This document shows positions 1 to 9,850 of a stretch of DNA of 13,150 nt, piece by piece. The stretch lies in contig CALGLM010000153.1 in NCBI GenBank assembly GCA_937930275.1, positions 1 to 13,150 on the forward strand, in the 5' to 3' direction. Origin of the DNA: an uncultured Ignavibacteria bacterium. GTDB lineage: Bacteria > Bacteroidota > Ignavibacteria > Ignavibacteriales > Melioribacteraceae. Both the position numbers and the translations under genes were made by a program. Position 1 is the stretch's first letter. Each line of letters opens with the position of its first letter. The notes below the pieces were generated by a model, which saw only the letters and a list, made by a program, of their open reading frames with translations, searched no databases and was not told where the DNA came from.

Positions 1-3000
1 CGTAAATGATGCTTTATACGGAAAACTTGAAATCGGTTCGATAGAAGGATCTATTTTAACTTTAGTTAAAGTTAATAATGTTAAGTTAACATTGTATGGT
101 GATACTTTAGCGGCAATAGATAAATTAAGTTTGCGGTTTAATCCTCTGCAGTTGCTTTTTGATAGAATTGATGTGAAATCGGTTGAAATTGTAAATCCAA
201 GATTTAATATCGTTCAGGATTCATTACTTGTTTGGAATATTGAAAAATTGGCAAAACCGACAGAAGAAGACACAACTACATCCGAATTTCCGTTTAGTAT
301 TGAAATAAATAAATTAAATATTGTTAATTTATCATTAAACAGAGTGTCCTATGATAATTTAAACTCTGTTGAAAAAATTGAATCGTTTAATTTAGAGAAC
401 CTAAAAATTAAATCATTCGATTTAAATGCTACGGCTTATGTAGATATTGCCAAAAACGAATACTATTTAGAACTTCGAGATTTTAATTTTGATTCAAATT
501 TAAAATATTTTGATTTAAGGGGATTAACCGGTAGTATAGGAATAACTGATAAAGCCATAAGGATTTCGCGACTAAATTTATTGACCGATAGTAGCGATGT
601 TACTTTAAATGCCGGTATTGATAGCTTAAATATTTTTGGTGAAATGGGAAATGCCGAACTAAGGAAAGCGGAGTTTTCATTAAACCTTTTTGCAGATAAA
701 TTTGATTTTATTGACGTAAAAAATTTTATTCCGGATTTTAAGCTTTTAGTTGGAAAGTTATTTGTTGACCTTAAGGCTTCGGGTAATTTTAATGATTTTT
801 ATGTCAACCAGTTAAAACTTAACTATTTAACTACAGAGCTTAATGTTAACGGTAATGTTAAAAATTTAATGAGTATAGATGGATTGGCTTTTGATGCAAA
901 CATCAATAAGTCATTAATAAAAGAATCTGATATTGTTACTTTATTACCTACTCTTGATCTACCGAATTATTATGATTTGACCTTTAGTAACCTTGACGTA
1001 AAATATATTGGAACAGTTAAAAAATTTAATGTGCAGCTAAAATCCAATATGAATTCCGGTTATTTAGATCTTAATACAAATTTGGATTTTACAAAGCAAG
1101 ATTTAGTTTACGGATTACAATTTAAAACGGAAAATTTAGATCTTTCTCCTTTTATAAATACGGCTACCGGATTTAATTTAAGCGGTAATATACAAGGAAC
1201 GGGTACGGATATTGAAAAAGTTGTTGCTTCGGTTATGGTAAAGACAGATTATAAAAGCTTTTTTAATGGTTTTGAAATAGATTCGTTAGATTTATTTGTT
1301 GGGGCAAGTGAAAAGAAAATTAAATCCGAGCTTTTGGGGTATATCAATGATACACGTTTTATGGCAAACGGAGATCTTGATTTTACTGATAAAAACTTGC
1401 CGACTTATAATTTATCAGGAAAAATAAATAGTTTTGATATTTCGAGATTTAATACTGATTCACTAAACGAGGTTAATAGTAATTTAAATTTAAGTTTTGC
1501 CGCATCGGGTAGAAGTTTTGATGTAGATTCTCTAACCGGAAATATTGATCTGAGTTTAGGTGAATCGGATTACAATAATACTTCAATTATGCCGGCTGAT
1601 TTTAAGTTAAACATTCAGCAAGTTGATTCAGTAAGAAGTATAAATTTAGAAAGTGATATTTTGGACTTCAAAATAGAGGGGAATTTTTCATTAAAAGCGG
1701 CTATTGATATTTTAACGTATGAGGCAAAAACAATAGTTGCATTAATTCAAGATAAAGCAGATGAGCTAAATCCCATCGGTGAAGCAAAATCAACAAAACG
1801 AATTACCGAAAACGATACTATCCCGAGTTTTCTTAAAAATAAACTTAAGTTTGATTACTCTTTTAAATTTAACGATTTTGAATTGATATCAACGCTAATA
1901 GGTTCCGAAAAGCTTGATATATTAGGAAGCGGTAACGGGACTGTTTATAACGATTCTACAAATTTTTCTATTTCTACCGATTTAGATATAGATTATTTTG
2001 TAAATATGGTATCCGGTAATATGTTATATTTATCCGGAATTAATACGACCTTTAAGTTTAATAGAGATAATCGTAAGCTTTCGTTTGATAATTTATTTGG
2101 GAGTGTATCTTTTACCAATAAACGTTTTTATGCCGGCAGCGAATTAAAAAATGTAACTGCTGACTTGATATTTAACCAAAGCAAATTAATATTTAACTCA
2201 ACAGCTACAATAAACGGAATGATTAATGCCGAATTAGACGGAAAATTAATAATGAATCCGAATATTCAAAATTTAGTTTTAGAATATGTTTCGGTTAAAT
2301 ATTTGGATGAAGAATGGGCTAATAACGATGATATTTTGATTGATTTGGCTACTAATTATGTTAAAATTAAAAGTTTAAATATTTTTAATGACAAGACTGA
2401 AATAAATTGCAAAGGTAATGTTTTTTCAGACGGAAAACTTGATTTAAGTTTTAACGTATTAAATGTTGACGGAAAGATATTTTCTAAATATTTATTAGGA
2501 GCTATTGATAGAAAACTTAATATGGATATCGACTTTGAAAGTAATATTACCGGTACTTTAGAAGAACCGATATTAGTAGCTAACTTAAACGGAAACGACT
2601 TAAGATACGATAAAACAAATCTCGGAAATTTAGTTAGTAATTTTGAGTACAATAACAGTAATTTCCTTTTTAATTTTAGGTTTTTTGAAAATGACGGTAG
2701 TTTACTTCCCACTTTAAGTTTTAACGGAAATTTCCCTATATATTTGGGTACAAAAGAAGTTAAATCAAGAATTTTAGAAAATGAGCCGTTAGAAATTAAA
2801 CTTAAATCAAGTAGATTTAATCTAAATACTATTGGAAATATTTTACCTTTTGTTGTAATTAAAAACGGATTATTAAAAAGTAATATGGAAATTACCGGAA
2901 CTTTTAACTCTGTTAAATATGGAGGCGAAATAAAACTGACCGAAGGTTTATTTACTCTAAAAAATAATAATCTTGATTATAATGCCAACATGATTCTCGG

Positions 3001-4291
3001 ATTCGGAAAATCCGGTATTGAAATTACGGAGTGTGAAATAAAAAATGCGGGCGGAGTTAGCAAAAGCGGTACTATGTCTGCAACGGGAAATATTTTCCTT
3101 AACAATTTTAATTTGGAAAAAATGGTGGCAAAAATTAAGGGCGATTTAAGTGTTTTATCTTTTGCATCCAAAGCCGTACTTCCTATTTTTTACGGTGATT
3201 TGTATATTAGGTCAATAGATGATTGGAGTTTTATTTACGAAAATAATAAAGCTGTATTTATTGGCAATATTGGTTTAGACGAAACAAATTTGGTTTTTTC
3301 GCCGCAACAAAACACTTATACTCAAATAAACAATAATTTTAATTATCAGTTTGTTGTAGATTCTTCAAAAATTGATAAAGAAGAAGAAAATTTTAATAAA
3401 TTATTAATTGCCGGCAAAAACGGAGGAGCATGGCAAGTTAGTAAATCAACGGGTTCTGCATTAGAATATGCGGTTAAGGTAAAAACTTTAAAAGATGCTA
3501 AGTTGGTTTTCGTACTTTCTGAAGCAACAAATCAAAAACTGACGGTTGAATCGGTAGGTGATATTAATTACGAATATAAGAACGGAGAAATAAGAGCACA
3601 AGGTGAGTTTAAACTTTTAACCGGTTCTAAGCTTGAATTTATTAAAACTTTTGATGCAACAGGTTCAATTCGATTTGAAAGTGATGTAACAAATCCGTAT
3701 CTTAATGTTGTAGCTACTTATAAAGCACCTCATACAACCACAACCGGAACAGTTGAAGATGTACAAGTTAAACTTGTTTTGGAAGGAACGGTAGATGAAT
3801 TGGGTAAAAATTTAGCTTCAAACCCCGATAATATTTCCGTATATGTAGGGGCAAAAAATATTGAAAGCGGAACGCCTGATAAACAGTTGGGTGCTGCCGA
3901 TGCATTTTCGTTTATTGTTATCGGTAAATTTGTAAAAGATTTAACTGCTTTAGATCAGACAGTAATTGCCGCACAAACAGATATGATTTTAGGCTCGGTG
4001 TTAAGTAGTGTTGCAAGTTCGGTATTTGGCGATGCAATAAATAATATTTCGTTAGACCAGAGTATGGGATATACTAAATTCAGCGTATCCGGCAGGTTTA
4101 GTAACTTTAAATATAGTATTGGAGGAACAACCGATATATTTAAAGATGTTACCGGAGCAAACTTAATGATTGAATATTTATTCAGTCCGGATTTTAGTAT
4201 AAGGCTTGAAAGAAAAGAACCGGTTGTACAAACATTTGGTTCGGAAGATAAAATTAATGAATTAGGTCTTAAATATAGGTTTCAATTTTAA
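1..4291 (+). CDS. tamB: TamB-like translocation and assembly module protein, 5'-truncated by the window edge
   Basis: This is a large AsmA/TamB-type protein (DUF490 family), which in Gram-negatives is anchored in the inner membrane, spans the periplasm as a long beta groove, and works with an Omp85 barrel in outer-membrane protein or lipid delivery. The frame is open from base 2 with no stop, giving 1429 visible residues. The first visible residues (GKLEIGSIEGSIL, then FNPLQLLFDRIDVKSVEI) match the usual TamB start just after the membrane anchor, so the true start and anchor lie upstream. The TTG at 92 falls mid-domain and is not the start. The body is a monotonous series of short beta strands rich in N, D, L, F, I and S. 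The conserved TamB domain is at the C-terminus (roughly the last 450 residues), ending in the aromatic tail GLKYRFQF. The stop overlaps the rnr start by one base. Family call is firm; the exact cargo is unknown. Confidence 0.9.
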   Translation, partial: VNDALYGKLEIGSIEGSILTLVKVNNVKLTLYGDTLAAIDKLSLRFNPLQLLFDRIDVKSVEIVNPRFNIVQDSLLVWNIEKLAKPTEEDTTTSEFPFSIEINKLNIVNLSLNRVSYDNLNSVEKIESFNLENLKIKSFDLNATAYVDIAKNEYYLELRDFNFDSNLKYFDLRGLTGSIGITDKAIRISRLNLLTDSSDVTLNAGIDSLNIFGEMGNAELRKAEFSLNLFADKFDFIDVKNFIPDFKLLVGKLFVDLKASGNFNDFYVNQLKLNYLTTELNVNGNVKNLMSIDGLAFDANINKSLIKESDIVTLLPTLDLPNYYDLTFSNLDVKYIGTVKKFNVQLKSNMNSGYLDLNTNLDFTKQDLVYGLQFKTENLDLSPFINTATGFNLSGNIQGTGTDIEKVVASVMVKTDYKSFFNGFEIDSLDLFVGASEKKIKSELLGYINDTRFMANGDLDFTDKNLPTYNLSGKINSFDISRFNTDSLNEVNSNLNLSFAASGRSFDVDSLTGNIDLSLGESDYNNTSIMPADFKLNIQQVDSVRSINLESDILDFKIEGNFSLKAAIDILTYEAKTIVALIQDKADELNPIGEAKSTKRITENDTIPSFLKNKLKFDYSFKFNDFELISTLIGSEKLDILGSGNGTVYNDSTNFSISTDLDIDYFVNMVSGNMLYLSGINTTFKFNRDNRKLSFDNLFGSVSFTNKRFYAGSELKNVTADLIFNQSKLIFNSTATINGMINAELDGKLIMNPNIQNLVLEYVSVKYLDEEWANNDDILIDLATNYVKIKSLNIFNDKTEINCKGNVFSDGKLDLSFNVLNVDGKIFSKYLLGAIDRKLNMDIDFESNITGTLEEPILVANLNGNDLRYDKTNLGNLVSNFEYNNSNFLFNFRFFENDGSLLPTLSFNGNFPIYLGTKEVKSRILENEPLEIKLKSSRFNLNTIGNILPFVVIKNGLLKSNMEITGTFNSVKYGGEIKLTEGLFTLKNNNLDYNANMILGFGKSGIEITECEIKNAGGVSKSGTMSATGNIFLNNFNLEKMVAKIKGDLSVLSFASKAVLPIFYGDLYIRSIDDWSFIYENNKAVFIGNIGLDETNLVFSPQQNTYTQINNNFNYQFVVDSSKIDKEEENFNKLLIAGKNGGAWQVSKSTGSALEYAVKVKTLKDAKLVFVLSEATNQKLTVESVGDINYEYKNGEIRAQGEFKLLTGSKLEFIKTFDATGSIRFESDVTNPYLNVVATYKAPHTTTTGTVEDVQVKLVLEGTVDELGKNLASNPDNISVYVGAKNIESGTPDKQLGAADAFSFIVIGKFVKDLTALDQTVIAAQTDMILGSVLSSVASSVFGDAINNISLDQSMGYTKFSVSGRFSNFKYSIGGTTDIFKDVTGANLMIEYLFSPDFSIRLERKEPVVQTFGSEDKINELGLKYRFQF

Positions 4292-6372
4292 TGAAAAAGA
4301 GATTAATAGCATTTTTTACAAAAAATGCAAACAAGTGGTTTAAATTAGGTGAAATTGCAGACGAGCTAAATATCACCGAGTTTTATGCTTATAACGAGTT
4401 ACGTGATTTTGTAAATAAATTGGCGGGAGAGGGATTTTTGAGAAGAGAAGGTAAAAAATTTATTTATAACCAAGAACTTAAGCCTATAATAGGTACTTTT
4501 GAAATGAGTAGAGGGGTTTTTGGTTTTGTAAAACCGGATAATTCCAAATTTGGGGATATTTTTATTCATTCAGATGATATTAACGGTGCAATGCACGGTG
4601 ATATTGTGGAAGTAGCTATTATTAAACAAGGGAAAAATAGAAAGCCTGAAGGGGAAATATTAAAAATAGTTAAAAGAGCAAAAGAAAATTATGTGGGTGT
4701 TGTTGTAAAAGATAAAGAGATGTATTTTGTTAAAGTTGAATATGCCGGTGTTGAAACGGAGATTCATATTAAAAAATCATCTTTGAACGGTGCAAAAAAA
4801 TGGGATAAAGTTGTTGTTGATTTGTTCACAGATCCCAAAGAACCGGGTAAACTACACGCAAAAGTGTTAGAAGTATTGGGAGAACAAGGTAAATATGATA
4901 CAGAACTTGCTTCTATTGCTTACGAATTGGGCCTGCCGTATAAATTTCCCGCCGAAGTGCTTACCGAAGCCGATAATATACCCGATAGTGTAAGTATTGA
5001 TGATTTAAAAGAACGCTTGGATTATAGGAATAAAAATGTATTTACAATTGATCCTGAGGATGCAAAAGATTTTGACGATGCTCTATCAGTAGAACTATTA
5101 CAAAACGGTAACTATTCAGTAGGAATACATATTGCCGATGTTTCGCATTATGTTAAAACTGACGGTAATATTTTTAAAGAAGCGCTTAACAGAGGAACAA
5201 GTATTTACTTTGTCGGTAAAGTTATACCAATGCTGCCGGAAAGATTATCTAATAAAATATGTTCCTTAGTCCCCAATGAAGATAGACTGACATATTCGGT
5301 AATAGTTGAAATTACCGACAAAGGAAGAATAATTGATTATATTATAGAAAAAACCGTAATTAATAGTAAACGAAGATTTACTTACGAAGAGGTTCAAAAC
5401 ATACTTGAGACAGGAGAAGGAGATTTTGCCGAAGATTTAATTAAACTAAACAAATTGGCAAGAATATTACGTAAAAATAGAGAGAAAAAAGGGAGCATAA
5501 ATTTTAGCAGTACGGAAGTAAAATTTATTTTGGATGAAAATAACAAACCGATAGGTATTACTCCTAAAAAAATTAACGAAAGTAATGAATTGGTTGAAGA
5601 TTACATGCTGCTTGCAAATCAATTAGTTGCAAAACACGTTAATAATAAAAGGACTAAATACGATTTTATATATAGAGTGCATGATAAGCCGGATGCAGAC
5701 AAAATTAAAGAATTTGCTCGATTTGTTAAAACATTCGGATTTTCTTTTGACCCTACCGAAGCAGATACTCCAAAACAATTTCAAAAATTGTTAACCGAAG
5801 TCGGTGATTCTGATGCCGCACCCATTATAAATGATGTAGCAATTCGTTCTATGGCTAAAGCAATATATTCAGTTGAAAATATCGGTCATTATGGATTAGC
5901 TTTTACTTATTACACTCATTTTACTTCTCCCATTAGAAGATTCCCCGATTTAATAGTTCATAAATTGATTTATAATTATATAAAATCCAAACCAAAAGAA
6001 TTTATATTAAAAAAACTTGAAGAATTTGCAGAATTTTCTTCAGAAAGAGAAAGAGCGGCACAAAATGCCGAAAGATTATCCGTAAAAATGAAACAGATTG
6101 AGTTTATGGAAAGTAAAATGGGAGATGAATTTGAGGCAATTATTTCCGGAATTACAAACTTCGGAATGTTTATTGAGCTTAAAGATATATTAGTTGACGG
6201 ACTTATTCATCTTAAAGACTTGGATGACGATTACTACACCTACGATGAAAAGAACTTTTCGATGGTAGGTAAAAGAAATAGAAAGAAATATAAATTAGGG
6301 GATAAAGTTAAAGTACAACTTATACGAGTTAACACAGAAAGAAAGGAACTGAATTTTATCCTTTCAAGTTAA
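4291..6372 (+). CDS. rnr: Ribonuclease R, 3'-5' exoribonuclease of the RNB (RNase II) family
   Basis: This cytoplasmic hydrolytic exoribonuclease degrades structured RNA 3' to 5', releasing nucleoside monophosphates. It has 693 residues. Domains in order: an N-terminal winged helix (about 1-60), cold-shock/OB domains (about 65-200, with GVFGFVKPD and the HGDIVEV strand), the RNB catalytic domain (about 235-565), and a C-terminal S1 domain (about 612-693). The RNB metal-binding motif TIDPEDAKDFDDA is intact, with D254, D260, D262 and D263 corresponding to D201, D207, D209 and D210 of E. coli RNase II. The second signature, HFTSPIRRFPDLIVHK, is at 543-558. The protein is shorter than E. coli RNase R (813 residues) and lacks a lysine-rich tail, as in many Bacteroidota homologues. 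The ATG shares its A with the tamB stop (TAATG), and there is only a weak AGG about 11 bp upstream, so translation is probably coupled to tamB. Confidence 0.97.
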   Translation: MKKRLIAFFTKNANKWFKLGEIADELNITEFYAYNELRDFVNKLAGEGFLRREGKKFIYNQELKPIIGTFEMSRGVFGFVKPDNSKFGDIFIHSDDINGAMHGDIVEVAIIKQGKNRKPEGEILKIVKRAKENYVGVVVKDKEMYFVKVEYAGVETEIHIKKSSLNGAKKWDKVVVDLFTDPKEPGKLHAKVLEVLGEQGKYDTELASIAYELGLPYKFPAEVLTEADNIPDSVSIDDLKERLDYRNKNVFTIDPEDAKDFDDALSVELLQNGNYSVGIHIADVSHYVKTDGNIFKEALNRGTSIYFVGKVIPMLPERLSNKICSLVPNEDRLTYSVIVEITDKGRIIDYIIEKTVINSKRRFTYEEVQNILETGEGDFAEDLIKLNKLARILRKNREKKGSINFSSTEVKFILDENNKPIGITPKKINESNELVEDYMLLANQLVAKHVNNKRTKYDFIYRVHDKPDADKIKEFARFVKTFGFSFDPTEADTPKQFQKLLTEVGDSDAAPIINDVAIRSMAKAIYSVENIGHYGLAFTYYTHFTSPIRRFPDLIVHKLIYNYIKSKPKEFILKKLEEFAEFSSERERAAQNAERLSVKMKQIEFMESKMGDEFEAIISGITNFGMFIELKDILVDGLIHLKDLDDDYYTYDEKNFSMVGKRNRKKYKLGDKVKVQLIRVNTERKELNFILSS

Positions 6373-6405
6373 ATTAAATAACTTTATCATAAATTATACT
6401 TTTTC

Positions 6406-6409
6406 GAGG
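6406..6409 (+). promoter_or_regulatory. Shine-Dalgarno-like GAGG for the outer-membrane protease gene
   Basis: GAGG, inside CGAGGA, lies 6 bases before the ATG at 6416. It is the clearest ribosome-binding site in the window and supports that start, which also gives a proper signal peptide. The 43-bp gap after rnr contains no obvious terminator. Confidence 0.6.
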
Positions 6410-6415
6410 AAAATT

Positions 6416-9400
6416 ATGAAGTTAAAATCCTTTGTTGTTGTGCTATTTTTATTTTCCGGTTTGTTTTCGCAAAGTATTTATGCGCAATTTGGTCAAAACA
6501 AAGTTCAATATAAAACATTTGACTGGCATTTTATTCAAACAACTCATTTTGATATATATTTTGATTATAAATCACCGGATATTGCGGAATTTGCGGCACA
6601 TATTGCCGAAGGAGCATTAAATGATTTACAATCAAGACTAAAGTATAAAATAAATAATAGAATCCCTTTAATTATTTATAACTCGCATAACGATTTTCAA
6701 GAAACTAACACTACGGATGAATATTTAAGCAACGGAGTAGGCGGATTTACCGAACCATTTAAAAACAGAGTAGTACTTCCTTTTGAAGGATCGTATGATA
6801 AGTTTAGACACGTTATTCATCACGAACTTGTTCATGCCTTTATGATGGATATGCTTTATGGCGGGACGGTTCAAAATATTATTGCGCGCGGAATTTCATT
6901 ACAACTTCCTTTATGGTATATGGAAGGAATGGCAGAGTATATGTCAACTAATTGGGAAACAAACAGCGATATGTTTGTTAGTGACGGAATAATACACGAA
7001 TCATTACCCGATATTCCGATGCTTAACGGTTATTATGCTTATAGAGGCGGACAATCTTTAATGTATTATATTGCTACCAAATACGGTGACGAAAAGATTG
7101 CCGAAATTTTAGAAAAAACAAAAGGATTAGGGAGTGTTGAAGAGGGAATAAAAGCTTCAATTGGTTTAACAATTGAAGAGTTAAATGAGAATTGGAAAAA
7201 ATTTCTAAAAAAAGAATATTGGCCACAAATTGATAAAAGAACTGACCCTGATGAGTTTGCTAAAAGATTAACAAATAATAAAAAAGACGGCGGTTTTTAT
7301 AATACAAGTCCCGCAATTTCGCCACAGGGGGATAAAATTGCATTTATTACCGATCGCGATATTTTTCTTAATATCTATATAATGAGTGCATATGACGGTA
7401 AAATTATTAAACGTGTTGTTGAAAGCGGAAGGACTAATGATTACGAAGAATTGAACGTTTTATTTCCTTCTTTAACATGGTCTCCCGATAATATTCACTT
7501 AGCTCTTTCGGTTAAGTTTAGCGGTTATGATATTATTCAAGTAATAAATACCGAAAAAGAAACTGTTGAAACATTACCATTTAAATTAGATAAAATAGAA
7601 AGCGTAAGTTGGAGCCCCGATAGTACAAAAATTGTATTTATAGGAGCAAATAATAAACAATCCGATTTATATTTATATAATTTTAGCACAAAACAACTAA
7701 CTAACCTTACGGATGATATTTTTACGGAAACCGATATATCATGGTCGCCTGATAGTAAAAGTATTGTATTCAGTAGTGATAGAGGTAAATATTTAAAAAA
7801 GGATTTAATACCCGAAGATTTTGAAATTTATAATCATAATTTTAGACAATTTGACTTATATAAACTAAATTTAAATAACAATAATATTGTTAGAATTACC
7901 GACTGGGAGTTTAGTAACGAAAAATCGCCAATTGTAAGTGAAGACGGTAATCAACTTCTTTTTGTATCTGATAAAAACGGTATTGATAATATTTACAAGA
8001 TTAGTATTAAAGAACTAAACGATAGTTCAAAAAGTTATGTTGGCAATACTGTGTTCCCTATTACAAATTCTTTATCCGGAATTAACCAACTTTCTGCTAC
8101 TGCCGATAAAAAGAAACTTGTATTTACGGGTTTATATAATACGGGATATAATATATTTTTGTTAAATAATCCTTTTGAGGCAGAAAAAATAGGGGATGAG
8201 CTTGAGTACACAAAGTTTATGCAAAAAGTTATTGCTGACAACAAAAAATCGGTAAATGTTGTAAAATTAGTCGATACATTAAAAATTTCACAACCAAAAT
8301 TAGTTACTTTTAACGATTCTACTTTAACCGTTAAGAAGAGCCAAGAAATAATTGAGGAAGAACCCGGAATTTTTGTTGGAACTATAATCCAAGATAAGGA
8401 TACAACATTAACTAAATCTGATGAGGAATATAAGAACTATATTTTTGGCGGTGATACTTTTATAACTGATTCGACAAAGGTTGATACTTCAAAAGTAAAC
8501 TTATTTACTCAAAAATTGGATGAAAACGGTAATTATTTGGTAAATAAATATAAAGTTAATTTTTCCCCTGATCTAATTTATGCAAATGCCGGATATAGTT
8601 CGTTATATGGTTTATTAGGAACAACGGTTCTTTCTTTTAGTGACATGTTGGGTAATCACAGACTTATTGGGGTTACATCATTAAATGTTGACTTAAAAAA
8701 TAGCGATTATGGGTTAGCGTATTACTATTTGGCAAATAGAACAAACTACGGAATTGAAGGATTTCATACGGCACGCTTTGTTTATTTATCGCGTCCTTAC
8801 GGTAGTGAACTATATAGATTTAGAAACTACGGTGCTGTTTTTTCAATCAGTTACCCATTAAGCCGTTTTTATAGATTTGATGCAGGTTTTAGCGTTCTTA
8901 ATGTGAGCAGCGAAAACTTGGATGATTATACAGTTCCTAAAGAACAAGCTTTATTTTTAATCCCTACAGTAAGTTTTGTTCACGATAATACATTGTGGGG
9001 CTATTACTCTCCTATACAAGGGAATAGGACAAGTTTAACGTTATTTGGTAATCCTGGCGCTGATGATAAACGAAAGTCGTTTTACTCGGCTGTGTGGGAT
9101 TTTAGAGAATATTTTAGATTTTGGTATGATAACGGTTTTGTATTTCGTTTTTCCGGAGGTTATAGCGGCGGTGCAAATCCTCAGCGATTTTTTATTGGCG
9201 GAACGGAAAATTGGATAAATAGACATTTTTCTACCGAAGAAATACCTATTAATAGTGCAAGTGATTTTGCATTTTTAACCCCGGCTTTGCCGTTACGCGG
9301 TTATGATTACGCCGAACAGATAGGAACAAAATATAGCTTGCTTAATTTAGAGTTAAGAATGCCGCTTATTAGATATTTAGTTACGGGACCATTACCGATT

Positions 9401-9646
9401 CTGTTTCAAAACATATTAGGCAGCGCGTTTATAGATATGGGTTCTGCATGGGATAATACAAAAGAACTTAAATTTTTTGAAAAAAACAGCACCGGAAACA
9501 CCGTTACAAAAGATTTATTAATAGGCAGCGGTTACGGTATAAGATTTAATTTTATCTTTTTATGGCGTGTTGATTGTGCCTGGTCATTTGACGGGCAACA
9601 TTTTTCAAAACCAAAATATTATCTTTCGCTTGGTTTAGATTTTTAA
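6416..9646 (+). CDS. Outer-membrane protein: peptidase-MA-like metalloprotease, Tol-type beta-propeller and Omp85-like barrel
   Basis: The protein has 1076 residues and three parts. A signal peptide (1-23) ends in SIYAQ. Residues about 35-275 form a gluzincin zinc-protease domain with HELVH at 136-140 (zinc ligands H136 and H140, catalytic E137) and WYMEGMAEY at 167-175, where E170 is the probable third ligand. Residues about 295-590 contain six TolB/PD40-like blade signatures of the SPDxxxIxF type, near 298, 352, 399, 443, 504 and 560. A linker rich in D, T, S and K (about 600-710) leads to a C-terminal beta barrel (about 716-1076) with FIGGTENW, the Omp85-type LRGYDY motif (R961) and a terminal phenylalanine. 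No POTRA domains are visible. It probably sits in the outer membrane with the protease and propeller in the periplasm or at the surface. The position after tamB and rnr suggests shared transcription. Architecture is well supported; substrate and true partner are unknown. Confidence 0.87.
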   Translation: MKLKSFVVVLFLFSGLFSQSIYAQFGQNKVQYKTFDWHFIQTTHFDIYFDYKSPDIAEFAAHIAEGALNDLQSRLKYKINNRIPLIIYNSHNDFQETNTTDEYLSNGVGGFTEPFKNRVVLPFEGSYDKFRHVIHHELVHAFMMDMLYGGTVQNIIARGISLQLPLWYMEGMAEYMSTNWETNSDMFVSDGIIHESLPDIPMLNGYYAYRGGQSLMYYIATKYGDEKIAEILEKTKGLGSVEEGIKASIGLTIEELNENWKKFLKKEYWPQIDKRTDPDEFAKRLTNNKKDGGFYNTSPAISPQGDKIAFITDRDIFLNIYIMSAYDGKIIKRVVESGRTNDYEELNVLFPSLTWSPDNIHLALSVKFSGYDIIQVINTEKETVETLPFKLDKIESVSWSPDSTKIVFIGANNKQSDLYLYNFSTKQLTNLTDDIFTETDISWSPDSKSIVFSSDRGKYLKKDLIPEDFEIYNHNFRQFDLYKLNLNNNNIVRITDWEFSNEKSPIVSEDGNQLLFVSDKNGIDNIYKISIKELNDSSKSYVGNTVFPITNSLSGINQLSATADKKKLVFTGLYNTGYNIFLLNNPFEAEKIGDELEYTKFMQKVIADNKKSVNVVKLVDTLKISQPKLVTFNDSTLTVKKSQEIIEEEPGIFVGTIIQDKDTTLTKSDEEYKNYIFGGDTFITDSTKVDTSKVNLFTQKLDENGNYLVNKYKVNFSPDLIYANAGYSSLYGLLGTTVLSFSDMLGNHRLIGVTSLNVDLKNSDYGLAYYYLANRTNYGIEGFHTARFVYLSRPYGSELYRFRNYGAVFSISYPLSRFYRFDAGFSVLNVSSENLDDYTVPKEQALFLIPTVSFVHDNTLWGYYSPIQGNRTSLTLFGNPGADDKRKSFYSAVWDFREYFRFWYDNGFVFRFSGGYSGGANPQRFFIGGTENWINRHFSTEEIPINSASDFAFLTPALPLRGYDYAEQIGTKYSLLNLELRMPLIRYLVTGPLPILFQNILGSAFIDMGSAWDNTKELKFFEKNSTGNTVTKDLLIGSGYGIRFNFIFLWRVDCAWSFDGQHFSKPKYYLSLGLDF

Positions 9647-9672
9647 TAATAGGGGGCTTGTTTAAATAACTG

Positions 9673-9699
9673 TTATTATAACCGGTCCCATTATAATAA
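9673..9699 (+). terminator. Possible 3' hairpin downstream of the outer-membrane protein gene
   Basis: TTATTATAA (9673-9681) and TTATAATAA (9691-9699) are perfect 9-base complements around the 9-base loop CCGGTCCCA. The hairpin begins 26 bases after the stop codon. The stem contains no G or C and no T run follows, so it is a weak candidate terminator or 3'-end stabiliser, or another degenerate repeat. Confidence 0.3.
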
Positions 9700-9725
9700 T
9701 GTTAAATGTTGAAGGTTAAAGGTTG
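9698..9725. repeat. Heptanucleotide tandem repeat AATGTTR, first block
   Basis: Four 7-base units run head to tail: AATGTTA, AATGTTG, AAGGTTA and AAGGTTG. The run is followed by AATAAAAAG, as it is in the second block. The last two units share a T-to-G change at the third base. Confidence 0.75.
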
Positions 9726-9766
9726 AATAAAAAGCAATATCGTCAAACCTTTCAGCACGCTAAAAT

Positions 9767-9794
9767 AATGTTGAATGTTAAATGTTAAATGTTG
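9767..9794. repeat. Heptanucleotide tandem repeat AATGTTR, second block
   Basis: Four 7-base units run head to tail: AATGTTG, AATGTTA, AATGTTA and AATGTTG. The run is followed by AATAAAAAG and leads directly into the clamped hairpin at 9806-9838. Confidence 0.8.
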
Positions 9795-9805
9795 AATAAA
9801 AAGAA

Positions 9806-9838
9806 CTCGCAACCCATGAATTCATTCATGGGGGCGAG
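9806..9838. repeat. Long clamped palindrome, intact hairpin of module copy 1
   Basis: The inner arms CCCATGAAT (9813-9821) and ATTCATGGG (9824-9832) are perfect complements with two bases between them. Outside them CTCGC (9806-9810) pairs with GCGAG (9834-9838) across a small AA/G internal loop. The result is a 14-bp stem in two parts, the strongest secondary structure in the window. No T run follows, so it does not look like an intrinsic terminator. Confidence 0.8.
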
Positions 9839-9850
9839 ATAAAAACCCAG

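Noticed and set aside
92..94. TTG at 92 as the start codon of the tamB gene
   Set aside because: The frame is open to the left edge and the 30 codons before it match the conserved TamB N-terminal region, so the start is outside the window.
2356..2712. Minus-strand open frame of 118 codons inside tamB
   Set aside because: It lies fully within a strongly supported coding region on the other strand, and its K/L/S-rich translation has no recognisable domain.
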